From JACMLD01 sp038229695 (GTDB lineage Bacteria > Bacteroidota > Bacteroidia > Chitinophagales > Chitinophagaceae): a DNA stretch of 64,000 bases. The position numbers and the translations under genes are program-made. The stretch spans positions 21,888 through 85,887 of the forward strand of contig JBBROE010000003.1 in the NCBI GenBank assembly GCA_038229695.1. The letters are read 5' to 3'. Under the pieces are notes generated by a model. That model made no database searches, had not been told where the DNA came from, and saw only the letters and a list, made by a program, of their open reading frames with translations. Within the stretch, counting starts at the first letter, position 1. Each line of letters opens with the position of its first letter. Positions 34,474-44,358 of this stretch are shown here, one piece after another.

Positions 34474-36000
34474 TTATTTAAGTTTCAGTTCTACGCGCCG
34501 GTTCTTTTTCCTGCCTTCCGTGGTGTCGTTGCCGGCAACCGGGTTGGCACGTCCGTATCCTTTTGTAACGATGCGATCGGGGCTAATGTCTTTTGATACC
34601 AGGTAGTCTTTTACCGCCCGGGCCCGTTTGTCCGACACCGAAAGATTGATGGCTTCGCTGCCGGTGTTGTCGGTATAGCCAGCCACTTCCAGGGTAAGCC
34701 GGGGATTATCGGTGAGTATCGTTACCACGGCATTGAGTGACGCGAAAGAGGTGGGCAATAACTCCGCGCTGTTGCTGGCGAAGAAAATGTTCCGAGCCGC
34801 AAAATTTACTTGTTTACGGATTTCTTCTTTGATAACGGGGCAGCCTGCATTGTCAGCGGTTCCGGGCTGGTCGGGGCACTTATCGGCTTCATCGCTGATG
34901 CCATCATGGTCTTTATCCGGAACGGGGCAGCCTTTGTATTTCAGCAGGCCGGCTACCGTGGGGCAGCTGTCTTCCTCGTCGTTGATTCCATCGTGATCGG
35001 TATCCGGGATGGGGCATCCGTTGTATTTGGGAAGCCCGGCAACGGTTGGGCATTTGTCCGCTTCATCGTTAATGCCATCCTGATCCGTATCGGGTACCGG
35101 GCATCCTGAATATTTTACAGTACCCGCGATGTCGGGGCATTTATCGGCTTTATCGGCGATGCCGTCGCCGTCTTTGTCGGGGCAACCTTTCGTAATGGAT
35201 GCGCCAGCCTGGAGCGGGCAGGCATCCTGATCGTCCGGTATCCCGTCTTTATCGCGGTCCCGGATTACGATTGCTTCTTTGGTCTGGCCAAGCCAGATGC
35301 CGAGAGATGCGCCAATAACACGGTGATGAAAAGTTCCGGTGTAGGCGGCGGTATAGAGGTTATCGAGTCCCTGGCTGAGGAATCCGGATAGGGTGACGTT
35401 GCCGAATTCGAACCCGGCCCTGCCGTTTACCCCATAGCCGAACGTGCTGTATCCATTTTCTTTTTTACCGACTTCCAGGGTTTCCGTGCTGTTGGTCACT
35501 TTATTGCTGCTTTGTGTGCTGCTGGAAAACTGGTCGTTTTCATTGACGGTACTCTTTCCGCTGTAAAACAGCGACAGGTAAGGACCTGCTGCCAGCAGGA
35601 AACTGCTTGTTTTTTTGCGGTTAAGGGGAAGCTTCACCGCAAAGTTCAGCGGGATGTCGATGTATTGTATCGCCAGCTGCCGGTTGCTGTAATAACTATT
35701 GAAAGTATCCAGGGAACTGTATTGATAAGATTTGAGGTAGTTCCTGCCTTTCTGGGTGTAGAGCACTGCCGGCTCAAAGAAGAACCGGCCAGTTGTTCCG
35801 ACAGGAATTTCGGACACGATACCGATATGAAAACCACTCTTGCTGCTGTAATACGGACCTGATGCCGTATCCCAGCCGGGGAGGCTGTTTTTTTCATTGA
35901 TGCTGGCCGACTGCGGGCCGCCCATCAACCCGATTTTTACCTGGGCAGATGCGGCAGTCATGAAAAAAAGAAAGGAAAGCAAAAAGCAGTTTTTTGCCAT
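34474..36000 (-). CDS. OmpA-family outer membrane protein with thrombospondin type 3 repeats
   Basis: A 508-residue protein in three parts. A signal peptide (FLLSFLFFMTAASAQ) precedes an N-terminal beta-barrel to about residue 255. Calcium-binding thrombospondin type 3-like repeats follow at about residues 262-390: DKDGIPDDQDACP, DKDGDGIADKADKCP, then three near-identical DxDxDGINDExD units ending CP. The C-terminal OmpA domain is at about 400-508, with the peptidoglycan-binding signature NIFFASNSAELLP and GYTDNTGSEAINLSVSDKRA. It links outer membrane to peptidoglycan. Common in Bacteroidota; the linker length is set by repeat number. Confidence 0.93.
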   Translation of the reverse strand: MAKNCFLLSFLFFMTAASAQVKIGLMGGPQSASINEKNSLPGWDTASGPYYSSKSGFHIGIVSEIPVGTTGRFFFEPAVLYTQKGRNYLKSYQYSSLDTFNSYYSNRQLAIQYIDIPLNFAVKLPLNRKKTSSFLLAAGPYLSLFYSGKSTVNENDQFSSSTQSSNKVTNSTETLEVGKKENGYSTFGYGVNGRAGFEFGNVTLSGFLSQGLDNLYTAAYTGTFHHRVIGASLGIWLGQTKEAIVIRDRDKDGIPDDQDACPLQAGASITKGCPDKDGDGIADKADKCPDIAGTVKYSGCPVPDTDQDGINDEADKCPTVAGLPKYNGCPIPDTDHDGINDEEDSCPTVAGLLKYKGCPVPDKDHDGISDEADKCPDQPGTADNAGCPVIKEEIRKQVNFAARNIFFASNSAELLPTSFASLNAVVTILTDNPRLTLEVAGYTDNTGSEAINLSVSDKRARAVKDYLVSKDISPDRIVTKGYGRANPVAGNDTTEGRKKNRRVELKLK

Positions 36001-36083
36001 AGGATATTTGTTTTACAACACTTTAGTCAGGGTTAATCAACGCATTTTGGGGGCTTTTATTTTACCCTTTGGTGTGTCGTTCT

Positions 36084-37610
36084 TTAAACGGTGAATTTAA
36101 TACCCTGGGCAAGGGGAAGCTGGTTGCTGTAATTGATGGTGTTGGTCTGGCGTCGCATGTAAATCTTCCAGGCATCGCTGCCGCTTTCCCGTCCGCCTCC
36201 CGTTTCTTTTTCTCCCCCGAACGCGCCCCCGATTTCGGCGCCGCTGGTGCCGATGTTCACGTTGGCGATGCCACAGTCGCTCCCGTTCTGCGAAAGGAAC
36301 AGCTCTGCCTCGCGTAGGTTGTTGGTTATGATGGCTGACGAAAGGCCCTGGGGAACTTCATTCTGGATGGCGATTGCTTCTTCCAGGGTACGGTACCGGG
36401 TGAGGTAAAGAATGGGGGCAAAGGTTTCCTGCTGTACCACGGGGAGGTCGTGTGCCACTTCGGCCACGCAGGGCTGTACATAACAGCCGCTTTCGTAACC
36501 CGGTCCGGCGAGCACTTTACCCTCCACGACAAATTTTCCTCCCTGGGCTTTTACGATTTCTATGGCAGCCGAGTAAGCCGCTACCGCATCCTGGTCGATC
36601 AGCGGCCCCACGTGGTTACCGGGTTCCAGCGGGTTGCCGATTTTCAGCTGCCCGTAGGCGTGAACCAGGCGGTCCCGGAAACTGTCGTATACCGATTCGT
36701 GGATGATAAGGCGCCGGGTGGTCGTACAACGTTGCCCGGCGGTGCCCACAGCACCAAATACGCAGCCGGTGAGGGCGATGCCCTGGTCTGCATCGGGTGT
36801 AATGATGATGGCATTATTGCCTCCCAGTTCCAGGAGGCTTTTGCCGAGGCGTGCAGCGACCGCCGTACTAACGGCCTTGCCCATGCGCGTTGAGCCGGTG
36901 GCCGAAATGAGGGGGATCCGGTTATCCGCGCTGAGCCACTGGCCAACATCACTGCGGCCATTGACGAGGCTGCTGACGCCCTCAGGTACGCCGTTATCCC
37001 GGAAGACTTTCGCGGTCAGCAATTGGCAGGCAACAGCGCAAAGCGGTGTTTTTTCGCTGGGCTTCCAGATGGTGACGTTGCCGCAGACCCAGGCCAGCAT
37101 GCTGTTCCAGCTCCAGACGGCTACGGGGACATTGAATGCGGAAATGATGCCTACGAGGCCAAGCGGGTGGTATTGATCATACATGCGGTGGCCGGGACGT
37201 TCACTATGCAGGGTAACGCCATGCAGCTGTCTCGAGAGGCCCACCGCGAAATCGCAGATGTCGATCATCTCCTGCACTTCGCCCCATCCCTCCTGCAGGC
37301 TTTTACCCATTTCCGTTGAGACGAGCCTGCCGAGCTGATCTTTTTCGCGCCGCAGCGCATCGCCGATTTGACGTACCACGTCGCCACGCTTCGGCGCAGG
37401 CCATTGCCGCCAGCTGAGAAATGCTTCCTGCGCTTTTGCCACCACGCGATCGTAGGAGGCCCGGCCGGTGAGCGACACTTCACCCAGCAGGCTGCCATCC
37501 ACCGGGGAATGGGAAGCCAGCCATTCTTCAGCATCGAGCCAGGTATCGCCGGTAGAAGTTCCGGGCTGTCTGTCCTTCAGCCCCAGGGCTGCAGTAAAAC
37601 TGTTGTTCAT
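36084..37610 (-). CDS. ALDH7-type aldehyde dehydrogenase (aminoadipate-semialdehyde dehydrogenase-like)
   Basis: A 508-residue NAD(P)+-dependent aldehyde dehydrogenase. The catalytic Cys295 lies in GTAGQRCTT, with general base Glu261 in LELGG and Asn160 in SAFNVP. The C-terminal GGEKETGGGRESGSDAW is the ALDH7 family mark, which includes antiquitin and bacterial piperideine-6-carboxylate/alpha-aminoadipate semialdehyde dehydrogenase of lysine catabolism. The substrate is therefore likely an aminoadipate semialdehyde, but no lysine catabolism neighbours are visible to confirm it. Single gene, minus strand, divergent from the sugar transporter at 37787. Confidence 0.88.
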   Translation of the reverse strand: MNNSFTAALGLKDRQPGTSTGDTWLDAEEWLASHSPVDGSLLGEVSLTGRASYDRVVAKAQEAFLSWRQWPAPKRGDVVRQIGDALRREKDQLGRLVSTEMGKSLQEGWGEVQEMIDICDFAVGLSRQLHGVTLHSERPGHRMYDQYHPLGLVGIISAFNVPVAVWSWNSMLAWVCGNVTIWKPSEKTPLCAVACQLLTAKVFRDNGVPEGVSSLVNGRSDVGQWLSADNRIPLISATGSTRMGKAVSTAVAARLGKSLLELGGNNAIIITPDADQGIALTGCVFGAVGTAGQRCTTTRRLIIHESVYDSFRDRLVHAYGQLKIGNPLEPGNHVGPLIDQDAVAAYSAAIEIVKAQGGKFVVEGKVLAGPGYESGCYVQPCVAEVAHDLPVVQQETFAPILYLTRYRTLEEAIAIQNEVPQGLSSAIITNNLREAELFLSQNGSDCGIANVNIGTSGAEIGGAFGGEKETGGGRESGSDAWKIYMRRQTNTINYSNQLPLAQGIKFTV

Positions 37611-37786
37611 GGTACATTGCTTATGGCTGCAAGATAACTAAAAGCCCGGCAGCGGCTTTTCCCTTACGGGCACTGCCGCCCGGTTGAAAATTTAAACGCT
37701 TTGTAAATTGATCTTATATTTAAGGGCAGCAAACCGCCGCGGTATTCTATGGTGAAACCAGGATGCTGAAAAAAAATTGATTGCTT

Positions 37787-39136
37787 ATGCAGTTGAAAAA
37801 GCCGTCCCTTACGTTCTGGCAGATCGTTAATATGAATGTTGGTTTTTTCGGCATTCAGTACAGTTTCGGATTACAGCAGACTGCTATCAACCCGCTTTAT
37901 ACATTCCTCCATGCAAAACCGGAAAGCCTGCCCCTCCTCAACCTGGCCGGGCCGATGACGGGATTACTGATACAACCGCTTATCGGGGCAATCACTGACA
38001 AAACCTGGCATCCGAGGTTTGGCCGCCGTAAACCCTTTTTCCTGGTAGGCGCTATTTTCTGCAGTCTCTGTCTTTTTGCGTTTCCCTTCAGCAGCGCCCT
38101 GTGGATGGCTGTGGGCCTGTTGTGGATCCTGGATGCGGCGAACAATACCGCCATGGAACCTTACCGCGCCTTTATTGCCGATAAACTGCCGGCGGAACAG
38201 CGCCCGCTGGGCTTCCTGACCCAGAGCTTTTTTACCGGTTTCGGCATTACCCTGGCCAATGTGTCGCTGTTTCTTTTCCAGAAGACTATCCACGGTGAAA
38301 CCAAAACGGCAGATGGGCAGACGGGCATTCCCTACTGGGTATACGGGTCGTTTTTCGTGGGGGCATTTTGTTCAATCGCATCGGTGTTGTGGTCGGTGAT
38401 CAAGACGCCCGAGATACCCCCTACGGCCGAAGAACTGCGGTTGCTCAGGTCGCAGCCCAGGGGACTGCTGGAGCCGCTGAAGGAAATTTTGTCTGCGATT
38501 GGAGAAATGCCAAAACTGTTGTGGCAGCTGGCGCTGGTTTACCTCTTCCAGTGGTATGCGATGTTTTGTTACTGGCAGTTTATCTCGCACAGCATTGCGA
38601 AATCTGTTTACCATACCACGGCAGCCGCCAACCCGGCGCTGTATGAGGAGGCTGTGGGGTTGACAGGGCTCGTCAACGGCTTTTATAATGTGGTCACTTT
38701 TCTGTCGGCATTTTCGCTGGTTTGGCTGGCCAAAAAATATACCGCCAAGTACGTCCATGTCACCTGCCTGGCGCTGGCAGCAATCTCCCTTTTTATCCTG
38801 CCGGGGATCCATAACAAATATTTCCTGTTTGCGCCCATGATTGGATTCGGGATTGCCTGGGCCAGTATGATGGGGGTGCCGTATATCATGGTGGTGAACA
38901 GTATTCCGAAAGCGCGATACGGTGTTTATATGGGCATTGTTAATATGATGATAGTGGTACCGATGATTCTGCAAACGTTGTCGTTCGGGTTTATCTATGA
39001 ACATTTTCTGGGCAGCAATCCAAACCGCGTGATGATCTTTGCCGGCGGCTTGCTGCTTTGTGCATCGTTGGCCACCCTGCGCATTAAACCCACTGCGGTG
39101 ACGGAAGAAATCCTTTTGCCCGTGGGCGGCCATTAA
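37787..39136 (+). CDS. MFS sugar transporter (SUC/GPH-like)
   Basis: A 449-residue inner membrane protein with about 12 membrane segments. Motifs include FFGIQYSFGLQQTAINPLY in the first segment, WHPRFGRRKPFFLVG (the MFS loop 2-3 RxGRR motif) and NSIPKARYGVYMGIVNM near the end, the pattern of maltose/sucrose-type transporters related to plant SUC and bacterial GPH. The ATG at 37787 gives MQLKKPSLTFWQI; a TTG six bases upstream is less likely. It is followed within 17 bases by a fructokinase-like gene and then an amylosucrase-like gene, so sucrose is the best guess for substrate. Confidence 0.88.
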   Translation: MQLKKPSLTFWQIVNMNVGFFGIQYSFGLQQTAINPLYTFLHAKPESLPLLNLAGPMTGLLIQPLIGAITDKTWHPRFGRRKPFFLVGAIFCSLCLFAFPFSSALWMAVGLLWILDAANNTAMEPYRAFIADKLPAEQRPLGFLTQSFFTGFGITLANVSLFLFQKTIHGETKTADGQTGIPYWVYGSFFVGAFCSIASVLWSVIKTPEIPPTAEELRLLRSQPRGLLEPLKEILSAIGEMPKLLWQLALVYLFQWYAMFCYWQFISHSIAKSVYHTTAAANPALYEEAVGLTGLVNGFYNVVTFLSAFSLVWLAKKYTAKYVHVTCLALAAISLFILPGIHNKYFLFAPMIGFGIAWASMMGVPYIMVVNSIPKARYGVYMGIVNMMIVVPMILQTLSFGFIYEHFLGSNPNRVMIFAGGLLLCASLATLRIKPTAVTEEILLPVGGH

Positions 39137-39153
39137 CCAGGCAAACAACAGTT

Positions 39154-40104
39154 ATGAAAATTATATGTATCGGGGAGGCGCTCATTGATCTCATATGCAC
39201 AGACAAAGGCAGCTCGCTGAGCGACGGACAGCACTTCCTGAAAAAACCCGGGGGTGCACCCACCAATGTTGCGGCCGCAATTGCTGCACTGGGCGGAACG
39301 GTGGAACTGGCAGCTAAAGTGGGGAATGATCCGTTCGGTAAATACCTGATTTCGGTAATGAAAGACTTTGGGGTATCCACCCGTTGGATGCTGCAGGACG
39401 ACAGCCATTTTACGACGTTTGCGTTTGTGTCGCTGATGGAAGACGGGGAGCGCGATTTTGTCTTCAACCGTGGGGCGGACGGGCAGCTGAGCCGCGAGGA
39501 GATAGAGGATATTGACCTGGACGATGTGTCGATCATCCATTTCGGATCAGCGACCGCTTTTCTGCCCGGGCCCTTGCAGGCTGCCTACCAGCAGCTGCTG
39601 CAGCAGGCGCTCCAGCGAAATATCTTCATCAGCTTCGACCCCAACTATCGCCACCTGCTTTTCCGCAATAATATTGAAACGTTTATTGACCAGTCTTGGA
39701 ACTTTCTCAAGGCTTGTCATTTCTTTAAGCTGAGCGATGAAGAAGCGATGCTTATCACGGGCGCACTGACACTGGATGATGCCGTGAACGTGCTGGTGAA
39801 AAATACGACGGCCGTGTTTACGATAACCCTTGGTAAAGACGGTACGTTGCTGGGTTTCGGGCAGGAAACCTCTGTGGTGCCAAGTATCAAAGTGAACCCG
39901 GTAGACACCACCGGGGCCGGCGACGCCTTTGTGGGCGCCTTACTGTACCAACTGAGGGATCATACCCTGTCCGTCATCAGGAACCTCGACCGGCCCGCCT
40001 GGGAGCACCTGGTAGAGAATGCCAATAAAGCAGGTGCGCGTACCTGTGAGTACCTCGGTGCCATGGAAGCCTTTAAACACCTGAGCAGTAAAATTTTTAA
40101 TTAG
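39154..40104 (+). CDS. PfkB-family carbohydrate kinase, probable fructokinase
   Basis: A 316-residue ribokinase-fold sugar kinase. N-terminal CIGEALIDLICTD and PGGAPTNVAAAIA, with a fructokinase-like GERDFVFNRGADGQL. The catalytic motif is DTTGAGDAFVGALLYQL, with the general base Asp in GAGD. It probably phosphorylates fructose at C-6. It sits between an MFS transporter (17 bases upstream) and an amylosucrase-like gene (14 bases downstream) in one likely operon; cleavage of sucrose by amylosucrase releases fructose, which fits. Specificity within PfkB kinases cannot be proved from sequence. Confidence 0.88.
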   Translation: MKIICIGEALIDLICTDKGSSLSDGQHFLKKPGGAPTNVAAAIAALGGTVELAAKVGNDPFGKYLISVMKDFGVSTRWMLQDDSHFTTFAFVSLMEDGERDFVFNRGADGQLSREEIEDIDLDDVSIIHFGSATAFLPGPLQAAYQQLLQQALQRNIFISFDPNYRHLLFRNNIETFIDQSWNFLKACHFFKLSDEEAMLITGALTLDDAVNVLVKNTTAVFTITLGKDGTLLGFGQETSVVPSIKVNPVDTTGAGDAFVGALLYQLRDHTLSVIRNLDRPAWEHLVENANKAGARTCEYLGAMEAFKHLSSKIFN

Positions 40105-40118
40105 CCAATTGCCATACC

Positions 40119-42059
40119 GTGTACAATTATCGTTTGCACCAGCAGGTTAATGCCATCCTCGCGGAACTACCCATCTTTGACCGGGATGTTACGTTTGCCA
40201 GCCGCTTCGCCGCTAACACAACAGCCATCCACAGTCTTTTTATGGGGTTGTATGGCCACCGTGCTGATGCCGGGGTATATTATTCCAGCCTGCTGCAGAC
40301 TATTGCAAAAGCGTACGTGGAAAGATCGGCACAGCTGCGGCTAAGGGACGATCAGAAAGAGGCCACGGGGCATTGGTTCCTCAGCAATGATATTGTGGGC
40401 ATGAGCCTGTATGCCGACCGGTTCAGCGAAAACCTGCCCGGGCTCCGGGACAACCTGGCGTACTTCACGGAGCTCGGCGTAAATTTTTTGCACCTGATGC
40501 CCGTGTTTAAAAGTCCACCCGGCGAAAGTGACGGGGGATACGCCGTATCTGACTTCCGGGAAGTGGATGAGCGTTTCGGTACGATCGAAGATCTGCGCGA
40601 ACTGCGGCAGGCGATGGGTGAGGAGAATATGTACCTGATGATCGACATTGTGCTCAATCATACTTCGCACCGGCACGAGTGGGCGAAGCGGGCTGTAGCC
40701 GGGGATTCGGAGTACCAGGATTATTATTATTTTTTCCCCGACCGGACCATGCCCGATAGGTTTGATGAAACTATGCCTGATATATTTCCCGCCTCCTCGC
40801 CGGGCAATTTTACCTATGTCGCTGCGCTCGATAAATGGGTCATGACCGTCTTCCACCGGTACCAGTGGGATCTCAATTACAGTAACCCCGCGGTTTTCAT
40901 CGCGATGCTGGACAATATATTTTTTTATGCCAACCTGGGTGTAGACATCCTTCGGATTGATGCCCCTGCATTTATCTGGAAAGAACCGGGGACAACCTGC
41001 CAGAACCTGCCCAATGCGCATAACCTGCTCCGCCTCATCAGGCAGTGTGTACAGGTGGCTGCCCCCGGCATGGCCCTGCTGGGCGAAGCGATTGTTGCCC
41101 CTGCACAGATCATGCAATACTTTGGTACCGGCCTGTACACCGCGCGGGAATGCGACTTCGCCTACAACGCCACGCAAATGGCCTTACAATGGGATGCCCT
41201 GGCGACCGGTAACACGCAGGTGATGCTGACTGCCCAGCATGAATTGCTGCAGAAGCCGTACGGTACCTCGTGGATAACGTATACCCGCTGTCACGATGAT
41301 ATCGGCCTGGGTTATGACGATGACATGATCAGGATGGCGGGGTTCAGCCCGTATGAGCACCGTAAATTTTTAAAGGAATATTATTCCGGCAGCTACCCGG
41401 GATCACCGGCTACCGGCGCGCTCTTTTCTGTCAATCCAAAAACACAGGATGCGCGGATCAGCGGTACGCTGGCATCATTGTGCGGGCTGGAGCAGGCGCT
41501 GGCGGACGGCAATGACCTGCTGCGCGAAAACGCGTTACGGCGGATTTTGCTGATGCAGGCCATGAGTTTTTTCCTCGGGGGCATTCCCATGCTTTTCTCG
41601 GGTGATGAACTGGGCTATACGAATGACTATTCTTTCGAAAATGATCCGGGTATGAGTTATGACAACCGCTGGATGCACAGGCCTGCCATGAGCTGGCGCC
41701 GCAATGAAAACAGAAATGTGCCGGGTACCCCCGAATACAGCCTTTTCACTGCCACGAAGCGGCTGATTCAAATCAGGAAAAAATTGCCGGTGACGGGCGA
41801 CTACAGCAACATCACCTGGATCTCTCCCCACAGCATACACGTAGCTGCTTTCGTCCGCGACCTGCAGGACAAGCGTTTATGCTGTGTCTTTAATTTTAGC
41901 CGTGAAACGGTCCGGATGACCTGGTACGTCTTCAAACAATATGGTGCGGTGCCGGTGAACCTGTACGAACACTACAGCGAAAAACTTTTCACGGTAGGGC
42001 CGGATAATGAATTTCTTGAACTGGCTCCCTACCAGTTTATGCTGCTTGAGCCGGCATAG
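40119..42059 (+). CDS. Amylosucrase / sucrose hydrolase-type GH13 enzyme
   Basis: A 646-residue GH13 subfamily 4-type enzyme. It closely follows the amylosucrase pattern: SDGGYAVSDFREVDERFGTI, QWDLNYSNPAVF, GVDILRIDAPAFIWK and CQNLPNAHNLLR. The catalytic residues are in place: nucleophile Asp281, acid/base Glu323 in LLGEAIV and the transition-state stabilisers His392-Asp393 in CHDDIG. Amylosucrases split sucrose and build alpha-1,4-glucan with release of fructose; sucrose hydrolases of the same family only hydrolyse. Which applies here is not decided by sequence. It has no signal peptide, so cytoplasmic. Last gene of a three-gene run. Confidence 0.92.
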   Translation: MYNYRLHQQVNAILAELPIFDRDVTFASRFAANTTAIHSLFMGLYGHRADAGVYYSSLLQTIAKAYVERSAQLRLRDDQKEATGHWFLSNDIVGMSLYADRFSENLPGLRDNLAYFTELGVNFLHLMPVFKSPPGESDGGYAVSDFREVDERFGTIEDLRELRQAMGEENMYLMIDIVLNHTSHRHEWAKRAVAGDSEYQDYYYFFPDRTMPDRFDETMPDIFPASSPGNFTYVAALDKWVMTVFHRYQWDLNYSNPAVFIAMLDNIFFYANLGVDILRIDAPAFIWKEPGTTCQNLPNAHNLLRLIRQCVQVAAPGMALLGEAIVAPAQIMQYFGTGLYTARECDFAYNATQMALQWDALATGNTQVMLTAQHELLQKPYGTSWITYTRCHDDIGLGYDDDMIRMAGFSPYEHRKFLKEYYSGSYPGSPATGALFSVNPKTQDARISGTLASLCGLEQALADGNDLLRENALRRILLMQAMSFFLGGIPMLFSGDELGYTNDYSFENDPGMSYDNRWMHRPAMSWRRNENRNVPGTPEYSLFTATKRLIQIRKKLPVTGDYSNITWISPHSIHVAAFVRDLQDKRLCCVFNFSRETVRMTWYVFKQYGAVPVNLYEHYSEKLFTVGPDNEFLELAPYQFMLLEPA

Positions 42060-42200
42060 CGGGTTGTGCACCCGGCTGGTTGTACAGGCACTTCGCTGTC
42101 CATTTATTTCCATTTGCTTTTCTTAATGAAAATAAAATGATAACTATGCACGCAATGCAGGTTCATCACATCTATATTTTCCCACCCGCAAAGTACCGCC

Positions 42201-43367
42201 ATGCCAGGTAATTCACAGGCCCATCCGGTGCCCCCGATCCTTAAGCCTTATGTCGCAAAAAACTCCATCGTCACGCGGTCCCCGGGCAGAATTAATCTTA
42301 TTGGGGAGCATACGGATTATAACAACGGATTTGTGCTGCCTGCGGCAATCGACAAAGCGGCCTACCTGGTGATGACGCCAAGGGCCGACGGAGTTATTCA
42401 CCTGCGAGCTGCCGATATGGATGAAGTCTACAGTACCTCCGTTTCTCGCCTGGAGAAAGCAACGCATACCGCATGGCCCAATTATATGCTGGGGGTGGTG
42501 CAGCAATTTCTTGACGCCGGAGTTTCGGTGGCTGGTTTTGATGCTACACTTTCCGCTGACATTCCCGTGGGTGCCGGTCTCTCGTCTTCCGCTGCTGTGG
42601 AATGCGCGGTGGCCCTTGCACTCAATAAATTGTCGGGTGCGGGCCTAGATAAGCTTTCGCTGGTGAGACTGGCACAGAAAGCAGAGAACGAGTATGTGGG
42701 TGTGCAATGCGGTATCATGGACCAGTTCGCCAGTATGTTTGGAAAGAAGGATTACGTAATCCGTTTGGACTGCCGGTCGCTGGCGTATACCTACGTGCCG
42801 TTTAACATGGGCGGTATAAAAATTGTGTTGCTCGATACCAATGTGAAGCATTCCCTCGGCTCCTCGGCCTACAACGATCGCCGCGCCCAATGTGAAACAG
42901 GTGTTGCCTGGATGAGGGCCCAGGACAACTCGGTAAACAGCCTGCGAGACGCTACAATGGACATGCTGAACGCCTGGGTACTGCCGCGGGATCCGCTGAT
43001 TTACCAGCGCTGCCGGTACGTGGTGGAAGAAAATGGACGGCTGCTGGCCGCCTGTGATGATTTGGAAGCCGGCGACCTCCCTGCTTTCGGGCGAAAAATG
43101 TATGCCACGCACGAAGGGCTTAGCCGCGACTATGAAGTGAGCTGCCCCGAAGCAGACTTCCTGGTGGATGCGGTGAAGCTGCTTCCGACGGTATTGGGAG
43201 CGCGTATGATGGGCGGCGGATTCGGCGGCTGCACGATCAACCTGGTAGAGGAGGGAGCGGTAGAAGAAATGATCAGGAGCTGCCGTGATGCCTATCGTAA
43301 AAAGATGAACCGGCAACTCAAAGCGTATATCGCTAATATTGAATCAGGCAGTTCGGTGATTGCGTAA
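42201..43367 (+). CDS. galK: Galactokinase
   Basis: Phosphorylates alpha-D-galactose at C-1 in the Leloir pathway. The 388-residue GHMP kinase has SPGRINLIGEHTDYNNGFVLP (the galactose-binding signature) near residues 27-47, the ATP-binding GAGLSSSAAVE around residues 114-124, and the third GHMP motif GARMMGGGFGGCTINLV around 333-349. It lies 141 bases after the amylosucrase-like gene, so it may have its own promoter; no strong box is seen. No galT, galE or galM is in the window. Confidence 0.96.
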   Translation: MPGNSQAHPVPPILKPYVAKNSIVTRSPGRINLIGEHTDYNNGFVLPAAIDKAAYLVMTPRADGVIHLRAADMDEVYSTSVSRLEKATHTAWPNYMLGVVQQFLDAGVSVAGFDATLSADIPVGAGLSSSAAVECAVALALNKLSGAGLDKLSLVRLAQKAENEYVGVQCGIMDQFASMFGKKDYVIRLDCRSLAYTYVPFNMGGIKIVLLDTNVKHSLGSSAYNDRRAQCETGVAWMRAQDNSVNSLRDATMDMLNAWVLPRDPLIYQRCRYVVEENGRLLAACDDLEAGDLPAFGRKMYATHEGLSRDYEVSCPEADFLVDAVKLLPTVLGARMMGGGFGGCTINLVEEGAVEEMIRSCRDAYRKKMNRQLKAYIANIESGSSVIA

Positions 43368-43403
43368 AGGTTGGTGCGGTCAATACCGGGTACATGCGCT
43401 GTT

Positions 43404-44249
43404 TCATCGATTTTTTTTCTCAGCTGATGGCGATGGTACTCCATCAAAAAATTTCCTGAAAAATATCAGTTGGTAGTCGATGCTGTTTTTCCAGTAGGCT
43501 GCGGAGTGCATGCCGGGTCGCTCGGCGTAGTCATGTTCAATCTGCAGTTTTAATAGTTTCTGATGGAGGCTTCGGTTGGGAAAGATCAGAAAGTCATAGA
43601 TGCCGCAATCGATCGTGATTTTCAGCTCCCGGTTTTTGAGATGGTTGACGAGGTTGATGACGGAGTTGTCTTGTAAGTTGGCCAGCCCGGCTGTGCTGTC
43701 CCCAAACAGCGATTTAAAATTCATTCCTTTCGGGAAAAAAGACAGATCGACCAGCCCGCTGGTAGAGCCAGCAGCGCCGAAAATACCGGTATGGCGTATG
43801 GCAAGGTACAGTGCGCCGTGGCCGCCCATACTCAACCCGCTGATCGCGCGGTGATAACGATCTGCCACGGTAGGGAATACGCTGTCGATATGCTGCACCA
43901 GTTCCAGCGCTGTGAAGCTGTCATAACGGATAGAATCGTTGACCGGACTGTCCACGTACCAGCTACCATAGCCCCCGTCGGGACAGACGATGATCAGGTT
44001 CAGATCGTCCACTTTGGATTTTAACTGCGGTGCCACGGTGAGCCAGCGGGCATAGTTGCCGGCATATCCGTGGAGGAGGTAGAGTACGGGGTAACGTCGT
44101 CCGGATGTTTTGGCCGATGAAGGCGTGACGACCACGCAGCGTATCGTTTTATGCATGGCGGTGCTGTAGACGTCGATGGTATCGACGCGGCCGGCACGGG
44201 AGCATAAAAAAAACAGGGATGCCGTAATGAGCAGGATGATTTTTTTCAT
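43404..44249 (-). CDS. Exported esterase of the alpha/beta-hydrolase (esterase D-like) family
   Basis: A 281-residue exported hydrolase with signal peptide KIILLITASLFFLCSRA. The nucleophile elbow is GLSMGGHGALYLA (Ser in GLSMG). The oxyanion region YPVLYLLHGYAGNYARW and the late Asp (DCGIYDFL) and His (RPGMHSAAYW) are in suitable positions. This is the esterase D/tributyrin esterase and feruloyl/acetyl esterase type, suggesting deacylation of an outer substrate such as a decorated glycan. Convergent with galK. Followed upstream by the repeat array. Confidence 0.85.
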   Translation of the reverse strand: MKKIILLITASLFFLCSRAGRVDTIDVYSTAMHKTIRCVVVTPSSAKTSGRRYPVLYLLHGYAGNYARWLTVAPQLKSKVDDLNLIIVCPDGGYGSWYVDSPVNDSIRYDSFTALELVQHIDSVFPTVADRYHRAISGLSMGGHGALYLAIRHTGIFGAAGSTSGLVDLSFFPKGMNFKSLFGDSTAGLANLQDNSVINLVNHLKNRELKITIDCGIYDFLIFPNRSLHQKLLKLQIEHDYAERPGMHSAAYWKNSIDYQLIFFRKFFDGVPSPSAEKKNR

Positions 44250-44358
44250 GATGTGAGTCGTCGCACGAAACTACTAGGTTTGCCTGAATCGCGGTACAGG
44301 GGGAGGATGAAAAGGCTGGCGGTGGATAAATTGGCGGTTTCCTGAGTAAGGATTTGTG

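Noticed and set aside
40341..41177. A 278-codon minus-strand open frame
   Set aside because: Fully antisense to the amylosucrase-type gene, which carries all catalytic residues.
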